A stretch of DNA of 64,000 nucleotides, taken from assembly GCF_000004195.4 (NCBI RefSeq), contig NC_030677.2, forward strand, positions 60,518,222 to 60,582,221, given 5' to 3'. This stretch comes from Xenopus tropicalis (Eukaryota; Chordata; Amphibia; Anura; Pipidae). Below, one piece after another: positions 10,292 to 20,749 of this stretch. The first letter of the stretch is position 1; each line of letters starts with the position of its first letter. Below the pieces are notes generated by a model. That model was not told the origin of the DNA. It made no database searches and saw only the letters and a program-made list of their open reading frames with translations. A program made the position numbers and the translations under genes.

Positions 10292-10899
10292 GAAGTTATT
10301 GTAAATGAAACAGTGAAAAAAAAATACATGCTTAGGTGCTAGGTGTTTCAATAAATAGTTTGGATGAAGTTCCTACTCCAAAGAGCTTACAATCTATTTA
10401 AAAGGATGACTATCTACTGTATATTTGCAGTCCCTCCTGCACCCACAGATACAGTGTGTACTGTGCACCCCCATGTTTTACAAGATGAGTGTATCACATG
10501 GTTTAAATAACTGACCATAGCACTGCTGCCCCGGTTATTCTTAGGCTCATTGCAACTAATCTCCCTGAAATGCCCTTTCACATGCAATAAAGCGAAACGC
10601 CGGCGAAAAGGCATATGCGTCTCTTTGTTTTCTGAAGTTGCGTGGTTTCCTCCTTGATAGCATATATGAATGCAGTGTTACCCAAGACGTGTGCTTTTGC
10701 TTGTGCACATGTTTTGAGGTCAGAACATGTTTTTGGTGTGCGTTATTTTGTGTGTAAAAAAATTCATTCAATACTTATTTTTGCATCCCAAAAGACAAGG
10801 TTTGCCCACACACCAGTGGTAATTTCCAACCTCAAGTGCAATTGTAGTCTCACAAATTTTCCCTCAGTCAGTTGCACATAAAGCGCTATTAATTAGTGG
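10289..10899. other. non-coding sequence with a partial MITE
   Basis: No gene is evident. CTAATCTCCCTGAAATGCCC at about 10556 and GGCGAAAAGGCAT resemble the MITE at 39.3-39.7 kb. Confidence 0.4.
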
Positions 10900-11230
10900 T
10901 ACAGGTATGGGATCCCTTATCCGGAAACCCATTATCCAGAAAGTTCTGAATTACGGAAGAGTCATCTCCCATAGACTCCATTATAAGGAAATAATTCAAA
11001 TTTTTAAAACTGATTTCCTTTTTCTCTGTAATAATAAAACAGTACATTGTACTTGATTCCAACTAAGATATAATTAATCCTTATTGGAGGCAAAGCAATC
11101 CTATTGGGGTTATTTAATATTTAAATCATTTTTAGCAGACTTAAGTTATGGAGATCCAAATTACGGAAAGATCCCTTATCTGGAAAACCCCAGGTGCCGA
11201 GCATTCTGGATAACAGGTCCCATACCTGTA
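10900..11230. mobile_element. MITE, ACAGGTATGGGAYC family, complete copy
   Basis: Inverted ends TACAGGTATGGGATCCCTTA and the complement of GGTCCCATACCTGTA bracket an AT-rich interior with TTATCCGGAAA and ATTACGGAAAG blocks. A second full copy in opposite orientation is at 40640-40952. No coding capacity. Confidence 0.8.
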
Positions 11231-12284
11231 CTTGCATTTCCTTATAGTTTTACTCAGCGCTGCACAGTCCTTTCTGCCTCCTGTTCTGAATCAAGCGTAG
11301 TTGCACTTATTAATGCAGAGAGATCCTGGACCTTCCACCATTTCAGGACCAGGTAGTGCCCTGTGTCAATGGGCACCTGAAATTACATTATTTGGACTTT
11401 GGCGCAACTGGGCCTGATTTCAGATGTAGTGCAAGCGCAATGCTTTTAATGCTTCAGATACAACACACCCCAGTGCGCAATGACACTTGCTGCATTACAG
11501 GGGAAATGGCAATACAGCTCAGTAACCTGGCCAAGGTAGAGTCATTAGCCACCTGAGGCACATTGTCAAACAAGGCAGGCAAATGAAGAGAAGATGGCTA
11601 TTTTGTAGGTGCTGCTGCTTCAACCTGGGACCTCTATCTGTTGCAGGACTACAACTCCCAGTGTCCCCTTCTCAGTCACTGAAAGCTAAACTTCACAATG
11701 AAGTAGAGAGTTAAAGTTTACTTGTCACCTCCCATTTTAGGCTATTTGCCCCCTATCTCTGTACCAGGCCATGTATCAGGTCAGAGAAAGGAAAGCAGCC
11801 AAGTAGAAAAAAGTTGCCAGACAACACAGAGCAGTGTGACAGGGGCAGGCAGGTGTGTAAACTCCACAGACCCCCAATGAACTGCTGGACTTATTAGCAC
11901 ATTATCAGTAATTACCATCATAAATCCATTTTCTGGTTCTGTAGTGGTTTCCTGAAAAGGTCTACTGTACGTGTGTGCCCCCTGGTCTCCTACTTTTAGC
12001 CTGTTGCTAATACATTTGCTACCACTTGACACTTAATAGGACAGTAGCCACAACCCACCTTAATAATCCTACCACCTCATTGACCAATATACAGTACCTT
12101 AACCCCTGCAAGTGGAACTTTGTGTTAACCCCTTACATTGCATTTTTTACATGTTAAAAAAATGATCTTTGTACCCAGTGGGCATCGTGTAGATCTTAAG
12201 ATCTACAGTTAGCATAATATAGGTATCAGTATATATAAATGTATGCGACTGTATAGATAGGTAACTATGTAAGTGAACGCTGAA
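11231..12284. other. non-coding flank; contains a stretch similar to the mgat4 leader
   Basis: No gene is evident. Positions 11511-11560 share 44 of 50 bases with 22331-22380 in the mgat4 5' leader, including CCTGGCCAAGGTAGAGTCA and CCACCTGAGGCA. Weaker similarity continues for about 40 bases. Confidence 0.5.
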
Positions 12285-12638
12285 GTAACATAGTAACATA
12301 GGTTGAAAAAAGACGTATGTCCATCACATTCAACCATAATGCCTATATATAACCTGCCTACCTGCCAAACTTCTAGTTGATCCAGAGGAAGGCAAAAAAC
12401 CCCATCTGAAGCCTCTCTAATTTGAAAAAATTTCTTCCTGACTCCAAATAGCAATCGGACCAGTCCCTGGATCAACTTGTACTATGAGCTATCTCCCATA
12501 ACCCTGTATTCCCTCACTTGCTAAGAATCCATCCAGCCCCTTCTTAAAGCTATATAATGTATCAGCCAGCACGACTGATTCAGGGAGGGAATTCCACAAC
12601 TTCACAGCTCTCACGGTAAAAAAACCTTTCCAAATATT

Positions 12639-14002
12639 TCAATGGAACCTCCCTTCTTCTAAATGGAGTGGGTGCCCTCGTATCCGTTGGAAGGACCTAC
12701 TGGTAAATAAAACATTAGAGAGGTTATTATATGATCCCGTTATATATTTATACATAGTTATCATGTCAACTCTTAAGCGCCTCTTCTCCAGTGTAAACAG
12801 ACCCAACTTGGCCAGTCTTTCTTCATAACTGAGACTTTCCATACCCTTTACCAGCTTAGTTGCCCTTCTCTGGACCCTCTCTAATTCAATAATGTCCCGT
12901 TTGAGCACTGGAGAGCAAAACGGAATAGCATATTCTAGATGGGGCCTTACCAGCGCTCTGTAAAGGGGAAGAATAACCTCCTCCTCCCGTGAATTTATAC
13001 CCCTTTTAATACAGCTCAAAACCCTGTTTGCCCTTGCAGCTGCTGCCTGGCATTGCTTGCTACAGCCAAGTTTATTATCTACAAGGACTCCAAGGTCCTT
13101 CTCCATTATGGATTTGCCTAGTGCAGTCCCATTAAGGGTATATGTGGCTTGCATATTTTTACATCCCAGGTGCATGACCTTACATTTATCCACATTAAAT
13201 CTCATCTGCCACTTAGCTGCCCAGATTGCCAGTCGGTCAAGATCCTGCTGCAAGTCATTTATGAACAAGTTAAACAAAAGTGGACCCAGTAAAGAACCCT
13301 GAGGGACCCCACTGAGAACCTTACTCCAAGTAGAGAATGTACCATTAACAACCACCTTCTGTACCCGATCCTGTAGCCAGTTTTCTATCTATGTGCAAAA
13401 GACTTCACTAAGACCAATAGACCTTAGTTTAGAAAGCAGTCGTTTGTGGGGAACGGTTTCAAATGTTTTGGCAAATTACAAATAGATTATATCAACTGAA
13501 TCCCCACTGTCAAGCTTCTTACTCACCTCATCATAAAAAGCAATTAAATTGGTCTGATATGACCTGTTCTTCATAAAGCCATGCTGATTACTGCTCATAA
13601 TGCCATTCTCCAGTACAGTACATAATTTTGTATGTGATCCCTTAACAAGCCTTCAAATAACTTGCCCACCACGGATGTCAAACTTACAGGCCTATAATTG
13701 CCAGGCTGAGATCTTACTCCCTTTTTAAATATAGGAATGACATTAGCCTTCTTCCAATCCCTAGGTACCATACCTGATGAAAGCGAGTCTGAGAATATCA
13801 GAAACAAAGGCCACTGTAAATCTGACCCTAGCTCTCTCAGTACCCGAGGGTGTATTCCATCTGGCCCAGGTGCCTTGCCCACATTTATCTTGTGTAACCC
13901 TTTAAGCACCATATCCTGTGTGAACCACTGTGTAGTTGGAGCTGAGGCAACAGTGCAGCTATTGGGTGGGACTTGGCACTCTGGCTCCTCTACTATATAC
14001 AC
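12639..14002 (-). pseudogene. CR1 ORF2, reverse transcriptase remnant (active-site block deleted)
   Basis: Two frames make up the domain. The first (13595-14002) has KAPGPDGIHPRVLREL and NYRPVSLTSVVGKLFE. The second (12639-13355) has GVPQGSLLGPLLFNLFINDL and ends with the LEEGRFH region of the C-terminus. INDL runs straight into QQDLDRLAIWAAKW, so the intervening segment with the catalytic F/YADD motif is missing. A frameshift separates the two frames. Confidence 0.85.
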
Positions 14003-14325
14003 AGAAGAAAAGTGGTAAACTGGTTAAGCACATTTCTGTATCCGCTGTAACCATATTGTTACTATAACTCAATGGGGCCACACCCTCAACCTGCATCTTT
14101 TTACTATTAATATACTTAAAAAACTTTTTGGGGTTAGTTTTGGCCTCTGCCGCAATGCGCTCCTCATTTTCTATCTTTGCTGTTTTACAACACTTGTTAT
14201 AGTGTTTTTATTTATTAAACGCAGCTACTGTCCCCTCTGACTTATATTTCTTAAAAGCTTTCCTTTTTTTCCCTATTAACGTCTTTACCTTAGAGTTAAG
14301 CCACATAGGGTGATTCCTAACACTT

Positions 14326-15330
14326 CTACTTTTTCTTATTAATAATTAATAAATTGAGAACAGTAATGATGTACGGTAATATAATTTTAAATGACAACCA
14401 TTTCTGCTCTGTGTTTTTATCAGAAAACATAATGCCCCAATCTATGCACTGAAGTACTGCCCTTAAGGAGCTAAAATTTGCTTTTCTAAAATTCAGTGTC
14501 TTTGTTGCCCCAGTGTAAATTTGTTTCCTGCACCAAACATCAAATGAAATAACATTATGGTCACTATTACCCAGGGGTTCAACCACTTGCACATTTGCTA
14601 TACGTTCTGGGTCATTAGAGATCACTAGATCAAATATAGCAAGGTTCCTGGTTGGCTCCTCAACAACCTGTGACATAAAGGTGTCATGCAGCAAGTTTAT
14701 AAACTTGTTCACATTTACTGTCCTGGCAGTACTATTGCTCCAGTCAATATCAGGATAATTAAAACCCCCCATTATTATCACTTGCCCCAAACTAGCAGCC
14801 TTTTCTATTTGCAACAGGAGCTGAGCCTCCTCCTCTTCGCTTACATTAGGGGGTCTATAGCATACCCCTACCATTAATTTGGTAGATTCTTTACTATCTG
14901 TGAGAAGCTCAATCCATAAGGATTCAGCTCCCTCTGTTACCCCCATCACTTCCTCCTTAATATTTGCTTTTAATTCCTGCTTAACGAACAGACTCACTCC
15001 TCCTCCTTTTCTATTGCCCCTGTCCCTCTGAAACAATGTATAACCCCCAATATTAACTGCCCAGTCAAGCGACTCGTTCAACCAAGTTTCAGCATTGCCA
15101 ATCACATCATATTTCTGCTCCAACACTAGTACCTCCAGCTCTCCCATTTTACCAGTCAGACTCCTTGCATTGGTAAACATACATTTAATACTGGTACCAG
15201 CGCGAGAATGATGCGTAAACAACTTATGGTCCTCTGTGCCATTATCAGTGTCCCGAAGCAAGTCTCCTCCCCCATTTTCCCTTACTACGCCCACTACCTC
15301 ATCTATCCTGTCTACCACAGAATTACCCAC
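14326..15330 (-). pseudogene. CR1 ORF2, AP-endonuclease domain (catalytic Asp lost)
   Basis: A 334-codon open stretch has the endonuclease blocks in order: NARSLTGKMGELE, AETWLNES, RDRGNRKGGGVSLFV, VGVCYRPP, MGGFNYPDIDW and GNSDHNVISFD. The family reads GDFN at the fifth block and this copy reads GGFN, so the catalytic aspartate is replaced by glycine. The SDH block is intact. The frame is cut off from the reverse transcriptase by stops. Confidence 0.8.
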
Positions 15331-15540
15331 TGCACCCCCCCCCCCCCAATCCTAGTTTAAAATCTCCTCCAACCCTCTAGCTATCTTCTCCCCCAAAGCA
15401 GCTGCACCATCATCAAGGTGCAGCCCATCCCTGGCAAAGAGCCTGTAGCAGATTGAGAAATCAAACCAGTTCTCCAGAAACTCAAAGCCCTCCTCCCTGC
15501 ACCAATGTCTCAGTCATGCATTAATCTCCCTAAGCTCCCG

Positions 15541-16310
15541 CTATCTTTTTAAAGTTCCTCGTGGCACAGGAAATATCACTGAGAAAATTACCTTGGAAGT
15601 CGTCGCCCTCAACTTCTCGCCTAGTTTTTTAAAATCGTTTTTGAGGACTTCCCCCACTTCTCTAACTTTGTCATTGGTACCTATGTGTACCAAGACCGCC
15701 GGGTCTTCTCCAGCCCCTCCCAACAATTTGTCCACTCGTTCCACCACATGCCGAACCCTAGCACCAGGCAAGCAACACACAGTTCGGCATGTAGGGTCTT
15801 TGCGGCAAATTACCTTATCCACCTTTCTAATAATTGAATCCCCCTACAACTATAGCCTGTCCTCCCTTCCTAGCACTACTCCCCCCACCTGCATTAGAGG
15901 TGCTGGCTCCCAGGGTGCTCTGAGAGTCTGCCTGCTCCATACTTGCTAGCTCAGAGCTGTCTTCCCTAGCATCTTCACCTAAAGTGGCAAATCTGTTGGA
16001 TTGTACAAGCTGTGAACCAGCCCCCCCTACCGTTCCGTCCCCTACTGCCCCTCTTAACTGTCACAAATGTGTCTCCCTCAATAACCTCCACTGTCCCTTC
16101 TCCACCCCCCACTACACTGGTCCCTGCCAGTGGTTGCTCAGTGAGCCTCCTGTTCTCCCCCATGTTTGCAGCTGGCCTCAGTGCTGCCAATTCCCCCCTT
16201 AGATTCTGCACTTCAGATTCCAAGAGGAAAACTCACCTGCATCTCTCACAAGTAAATGCTGAATGGAACTGCTGCTCCAGGATCACATACATGTGACAAG
16301 ATCCACACTG
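15541..16310 (-). pseudogene. CR1 ORF1 remnant (zinc motif, coiled segment, SGNH esterase-like)
   Basis: Near 16310 the minus strand encodes a CX2C...CX2C element (CGSCHMYV ... CERC), followed by a stop and a frameshift. A short helical segment ESEVQNLRGELAALRP follows. The frame at 15541-15822 has VLVHIGTND, the block typical of the SGNH/GDSL esterase of CR1 ORF1. Stops and frameshifts separate the parts, so no functional protein is expected. Confidence 0.65.
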
Positions 16311-16427
16311 AGTAACACCAGCAATCATACTGGCACTCATATTGCCACTGGGTGCTTACAGTCTCCCGAGTGCAATCCCTTGTATAGTGCCTTTTTAGTT
16401 TTAAACGCCTTTTACTTAATTCACATG

Positions 16428-17400
16428 TGTAGCCCACTTTATCTCTAACTGTGGCACTACCTGCTGATCTCTCACTATACTTGGCGCTTTCAGGAGTCCT
16501 GAGCCCCGCTTACTTTGGGGAACAGCTATTACTTTGTACTTTGGCGTGCCTCCACCCAGGATAGGGATAGAATGAACTATAACTCCCCTCCTGGGACCTT
16601 AATACTGTACTGCAGTGTGAGGACTCCCAGCACCCCTGGCACCTTGCCCCCTCCCTGGGGTAGTTGCTTACCAGGCAGGTGGATCCTCCAGATATGCAGA
16701 GACAGGACACTGGATGGATGTTTAACCAGTGGAACTTATTTATTGTACAGATGTATTAGACAGGCAGGTTGCATACAGTAGCAAAGAGGCAGTCAGGGTA
16801 TACTCCCTCTTCCTTAAGAGACCCTCTCTCCACAGGATATTAGCAGTACTACACGCCAGATGATTCCCTTTAGGGGTTCCCTCCGGTACTTCTCGCCAGA
16901 AGCCCCTCTCTAGGGCACTTCCCGGTACTACACGCCAAGCGGACACCCCCTCAGCAGACCTCACCCCGGTACTTCCACTTAGATACCCCTGGATTAGGCT
17001 AATCTCCTACACTTAGCACTTTATACCCTGACTCCAGCTATGAATGCTGGTGGATCTTAATCCATTACACCTCCTGTCGGGGCCACGCTGCCCAACTAGA
17101 TAACCTGCCTCCCACTCCTAGAGTGGTCTATAACAAATCTCTAACTGTCTAATGCTGACCTGTGGTATACCTCTTATCCAAGAGGGGTCCCAGGCTGAAA
17201 GACCTGCAGGCACATGGCTGCGCAGCCTTATATACTGTGTACACCCTGTGGCCTAACTATTGAACTGCAGGGAAACTAACTCCCTGTTAACCCTTATAGT
17301 GCCAACCACCCAAGGTGTCCCACTACTAAAGTGTTACCCTCCCTGGGGCCTATCCTGGGGACAACCAACCTAGGGGACCTAATTTCTAGGGAACCCTACA
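16428..17400 (-). repeat. 3' LTR
   Basis: 973 bp copy with TG...CA ends. It carries the same TATA box (17228-17234, complement of TTATATA) and AATAAA signal (16739-16744) as the other LTR. Small frames inside it are duplicated in the other LTR and are not genes. Confidence 0.92.
16739..16744 (-). terminator. AATAAA polyadenylation signal of the 3' LTR
   Basis: AATAAA on the minus strand lies about 490 bases downstream of the LTR TATA box; the matching site in the 5' LTR is 20094-20099. Confidence 0.5.
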
Positions 17401-17411
17401 TTCTCCCCCTT
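17401..17411 (-). promoter_or_regulatory. polypurine tract
   Basis: AAGGGGGAGAA on the minus strand directly abuts the TG start of the 3' LTR, the expected site for plus-strand priming. Confidence 0.8.
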
Positions 17412-17958
17412 GACAAAAAAATGTCACCTCCTGGCTGACATACCTTTAACCAAACATATACATTTTACCCACACATTTCTTATACCAAATCACTTCTTCC
17501 ACGGTCCCTCACGATGTCTGCGCAGAAACCTGTATACCTAGGGAGGGAAACAGTAAATACAATTTTACCTTTCCCACCACCCCCAAAGTCTTGGTATAAG
17601 TCCCAGAGAGTCTTTGTCCCTGTAAGAAATTTCACACATACTCAGAAATGCACAGGACAATTATCTCTCAATAAACAAAAAAACTTTTATTAAACTGCTC
17701 CTTTACTACTCCCTCCTCCTCCTTGAGGGAGTCCTTACCCCCGGGTGATCATCACCTCCTGGGGTCTTCCACCAACGGGTGGGGATGCTTTAAACTGGGC
17801 AGCTCCAGCCGGCAGCTGCAATACCCTCCTGGGTCAGAACTTGATGGGGCATCTCCTCCCCAACTGAAGAGTAACTCCCCTCCTTGGGGAAAGTGGCAGG
17901 CAGTCCAGGCCCCCCACTTAACAGAAATTAAGCACCATTCACCTTGTGAGAGTCCCCC
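17412..17958 (-). other. 3' non-coding part of the LTR element
   Basis: 547 bases between the ORF stop and the polypurine tract, with no frame resembling enzyme domains. It marks where pol would be in an autonomous element. Confidence 0.6.
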
Positions 17959-19320
17959 TCACACCATGTAAGTGAACCGCTGCTTCACATCCTCATATGG
18001 AGTGTAATAACGGGGATGGGGCTTCTCCACAGTGCGGCCATTCTCCAGCGTATCCTCTGTGCTGAAAAACCTGGGCTTAGGATTATGTTTGCCACAACTT
18101 TGCACCGCGTGCTTTAAGATGGTGCGGCCCCACCACCACTCCTTCTCCCTGGATCTTACATATCTCCAGGCCTGCCTGCGCTTAGCCCGGTCAGGACTGG
18201 CTAGGATGTTGGGGGGCATTTTTTCTTTCTTTTGAATTTCAGCCACCACCCACTCTTCCATCATATGCTCCATCCGCTCATACACCCACAATGGGGCATA
18301 GGGCATATAATACCCCCAAAGCATATGTACCCGGAAATTTATAACTCTTTGGATCCGGGAGACTGACTTAAATATGGCTGGGTCTGCCTTTCCGGGCAGC
18401 ACCCAAAACTGTCTCTCCTCCTCTGGGCTGATTTTGGGGGGAGCTATAAAGCTGGATGGGGAGGCAAACATAGGCCTCATGCCCCCTGCGGCCTCCTCCC
18501 CGGATTCATCACCCCCTGGGGTGTATTCACTCGAAGAGTATACCCCTTCTCTGTGATGAGTAGTAGGTGCTCTCTCTACAGTGGTATCCCGAAGGGACTG
18601 CAGGTATGATGGCGGGGCTAGGACCTCATCCAGTCCTGTTTCTGATGGTACTGGCGATGGGGGCCCCATGTACTCTTCCCACTCCTGGTCCCTGACACCT
18701 TGATATTTCCCCCGCCTGGGTCCCCGCCGGTTCTTCCGGTCCCTGGGAAAGGTGGCCCGGGTGGCATCCCCCCCAGCAATGAGATCTGGCCTGACCCACG
18801 AGTCACTCAGGGTCCCCCGGTTACTCACCACCTCGGCCGCAGCTTCCACCGCCCGCGCAGTATCTTGTCGAGCGCAGGCGGGAGCGCAGGCCCCTTCCAG
18901 GTCAGTCTCTCTCTCAAGAGGGTCCTCCTCCAGGTCAGGGTGTGCGGTCGCCTCCGGTGGTTCTAGGGCCCCCTCCTCCTCCTCTCTGAGGGATAAGTCG
19001 TCACAGGCGTCGACTAAGGCTTCTACCTCTATCTCTTGGGTGCCTCTGGGCCCAGCCCCAAACGGTCCACTCCAATAGGACCTCTCACAGGTTGAGCAAT
19101 TAGCCCCTGGGTGCTTCATGGAGCCGAAGGACTCCATCTCGCATCCGCCGCAAAGGGGCACCATCCAGCGCAGAGACTCATCTACTTCCATTTCGGCAAA
19201 GCTGCCGGACCAGATATACCGCCGCCCGGTGTCGCGCAGTTTCACCGCTGTTCGTCTCTGCGCCCCTGCCATAGTTGGGGATTCTTGCCCTGGGAGTAGC
19301 GGTTTGCTGAGGTTAGGCAT
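17959..19320 (-). CDS. uncharacterised 453-residue protein of the LTR element (Gag-like in position)
   Basis: I do not recognise the family. The intact frame starts at ATG 19320, about 430 bases after the primer site, where gag would lie; M17 is an alternative start. Visible features: a CX2C-X14-CX2C zinc-ribbon-like motif (C57, C60, C75, C78), an acidic stretch (about 96-142), a basic patch RDRKNRRGPRRGK (193-205), a PPSY motif (236-239) of the PPxY type used by many Gag proteins to recruit ubiquitin ligases, and a C-terminal region rich in Trp, Arg and Tyr (about 300-450) with WWWGR at 395-399. No signal peptide, membrane segment, CCHC knuckle, protease or polymerase motif is seen. A particle or packaging role is inferred from position only. 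Confidence 0.8.
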   Translation of the reverse strand: MPNLSKPLLPGQESPTMAGAQRRTAVKLRDTGRRYIWSGSFAEMEVDESLRWMVPLCGGCEMESFGSMKHPGANCSTCERSYWSGPFGAGPRGTQEIEVEALVDACDDLSLREEEEGALEPPEATAHPDLEEDPLERETDLEGACAPACARQDTARAVEAAAEVVSNRGTLSDSWVRPDLIAGGDATRATFPRDRKNRRGPRRGKYQGVRDQEWEEYMGPPSPVPSETGLDEVLAPPSYLQSLRDTTVERAPTTHHREGVYSSSEYTPGGDESGEEAAGGMRPMFASPSSFIAPPKISPEEERQFWVLPGKADPAIFKSVSRIQRVINFRVHMLWGYYMPYAPLWVYERMEHMMEEWVVAEIQKKEKMPPNILASPDRAKRRQAWRYVRSREKEWWWGRTILKHAVQSCGKHNPKPRFFSTEDTLENGRTVEKPHPRYYTPYEDVKQRFTYMV

Positions 19321-19752
19321 CGCTGGTGTCGCAGTTGTTTGTCAGAGCTCCACACACTAGCTTAACCAAACTCACTCTGGCAAAGTTCCAAAATGGCCGC
19401 GGTGACGTCACCGGCCAAGTCGCGCCCACTCACTTTGGCGCACTTTTTTCAGCCACACGGTTGGCTAAACGCTCTAAGGGGCGGTCCCCACAATCAGGAA
19501 AGTTCTGCCTCCTCCCCCTCACGGGGCCTCCCACGGATTTTCCCGGGTCTGTTTGGCGCCACAGGCCTGCAATCTGATTGGCCCAGAGCAACTCCTCTGC
19601 TCTTTTGGCGCCAATTATGCCTCACTGGATACAGATTCAGGGTGCCCAAAATTTAATCCAGACGGAGGTCAGGCTTCCAGATTCACACTAGGCCCAAATG
19701 CTGTTATGGCCCTTCTGCACTGTACTTGCTGTTCTTTTGCTGCTGTTTCGGG
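19321..19752 (-). other. 5' leader of the LTR element
   Basis: 432 bases between the primer site and the ORF, GC-rich with three GGCGC-type words. It could hold a packaging signal, but nothing specific can be shown. Confidence 0.4.
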
Positions 19753-19770
19753 ATCTCAGCAGTGCCTCCA
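19753..19770 (-). promoter_or_regulatory. primer-binding site, tRNA-Thr-like
   Basis: Two bases after the 5' LTR the minus strand reads TGGAGGCACTGCTGAGAT. This matches the complement of the 3' end of a vertebrate tRNA-Thr (as remembered, ending CAGCGGTGCCT plus CCA) at 16 of 18 positions. Position, TGG start and two-base spacer are all as expected for minus-strand priming. Confidence 0.7.
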
Positions 19771-19772
19771 AA

Positions 19773-20745
19773 TGTAGCCCACTTTATCTTTAACCGTGGC
19801 ACTACCTGCTGATCTCTCACTATACTTGGCGCTTTCAGGAGTCCTGAGCCCCGCTTACTTTGGGGAACAGCTATTACTTTGTACTTTGGCGTGCCTCCAC
19901 CCAGGATAGGGATAGAATGAACTATAACTCCCCTCCTGGGACCTTAATACTGTACTGCAGTGTGAGGACTCCCAGCACCCCTGGCACCTTGCCCCCTCCC
20001 TGGGGTAGTTGCTTACCAGGCAGGTGGATCCTCCAGATATGCAGAGACAGGACACTGGATGGATGTTTAACCAGTGGAACTTATTTATTGTACAGATGTA
20101 TTAGACAGGCAGGTTGCATACAGTAGCAAAGAGGCAGTCAGGGTATACTCCCTCTTCCTTAAGAGACCCTCTCTCCACAGGATATTAGCAGTACTACACG
20201 CCAGATGATTCCCTTTAGGGGTTCCCTCCGGTACTTCTCGCCAGAAGCCCCTCTCTAGGGCACTTCCCGGTACTACACGCCAAGCGGACACCCCCTCAGC
20301 AGACCTCACCCCGGTACTTCCACTTAGATACCCCTGGATTAGGCTAATCTCCTACACTTAGCACTTTATACCCTGACTCCAGCTATGAATGCTGGTGGAT
20401 CTTAATCCATTACACCTCCTGTCGGGGCCACGCTGCCCAACTAGATAACCTGCCTCCCACTCCTAGAGTGGTCTATAACAAATCTCTAACTGTCTAATGC
20501 TGACCTGTGGTATACCTCTTATCCAAGAGGGGTCCCAGGCTGAAAGACCTGCAGGCACATGGCTGCGCAGCCTTATATACTGTGTGCACCCTGTGGCCTA
20601 ACTATTGAACTGCAGGGAAACTAACTCCCTGTTAACCCTTATAGTGCCAACCACCCAAGGTGTCCCACTACTAAAGTGTTACCCTCCCTGGGGCCTATCC
20701 TGGGGACAACCAACCTAGGGGACCCAATTTCTAGGGAACCCTACA
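19773..20745 (-). repeat. 5' LTR
   Basis: 973 bp copy, same length as the 3' LTR, with single-base differences near 19790, 19796, 20586 and 20725. In element orientation, promoter signals come first and the polyadenylation signal about 480 bases later. Confidence 0.92.
20573..20579 (-). promoter_or_regulatory. TATA box of the 5' LTR
   Basis: TATATAAGG on the minus strand lies about 167 bases into the 5' LTR, the expected U3 position for driving transcription of the element. Confidence 0.55.
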
Positions 20746-20749
20746 CATG

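Larger units (their letters stand above)
12285..16427 (-). mobile_element. CR1-type LINE, near full length, inactivated
   Basis: On the minus strand, in order: an ORF1 remnant, an AP-endonuclease, and a reverse transcriptase broken by frameshifts. The 3' end with GTTGAAAAAAGACGTATGTC and CATAGTAACATAG repeats, near 12285-12310, is the typical frog CR1 tail. The 5' side is interrupted or bounded by the LTR element at 16428. Frames at 15975-16223, 15541-15822, 14326-15330, 13595-14002 and 12639-13355 cover successive domains. Confidence 0.85.
16428..20745 (-). mobile_element. young non-autonomous LTR retrotransposon with one ORF
   Basis: The two LTRs are 973 bp each (16428-17400 and 19773-20745), begin and end TGTAG...CTACA, and differ by about 4 bases. 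The insertion is flanked by CATG at 16424-16427 and 20746-20749. Read on the minus strand, the order is: 5' LTR, two-base spacer, tRNA-Thr-like primer site, leader, one 453-codon ORF (19320 to 17959), a non-coding stretch, a polypurine tract and the 3' LTR. The 2,372 bp interior has no protease, reverse transcriptase or integrase, so the element depends on another element's enzymes. Low LTR divergence implies recent insertion. Confidence 0.92.

Noticed and set aside
10597..10615. GCGAAACGCCGGCG as a second hammerhead core
   Set aside because: No CTGANGA block or helix partners nearby; it belongs to a MITE.
16510..16964. Small frames at 16510-16710, 16515-16781 and 16740-16964, identical at 19855-20309
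   Set aside because: They lie inside the two LTRs and are duplicated with them; LTRs are not normally coding.
17959..19320. LTR-element ORF as a host gene
   Set aside because: It lies exactly between matched LTRs with primer site and polypurine tract in the right orientation, without introns; a mobile-element gene is the simpler reading.
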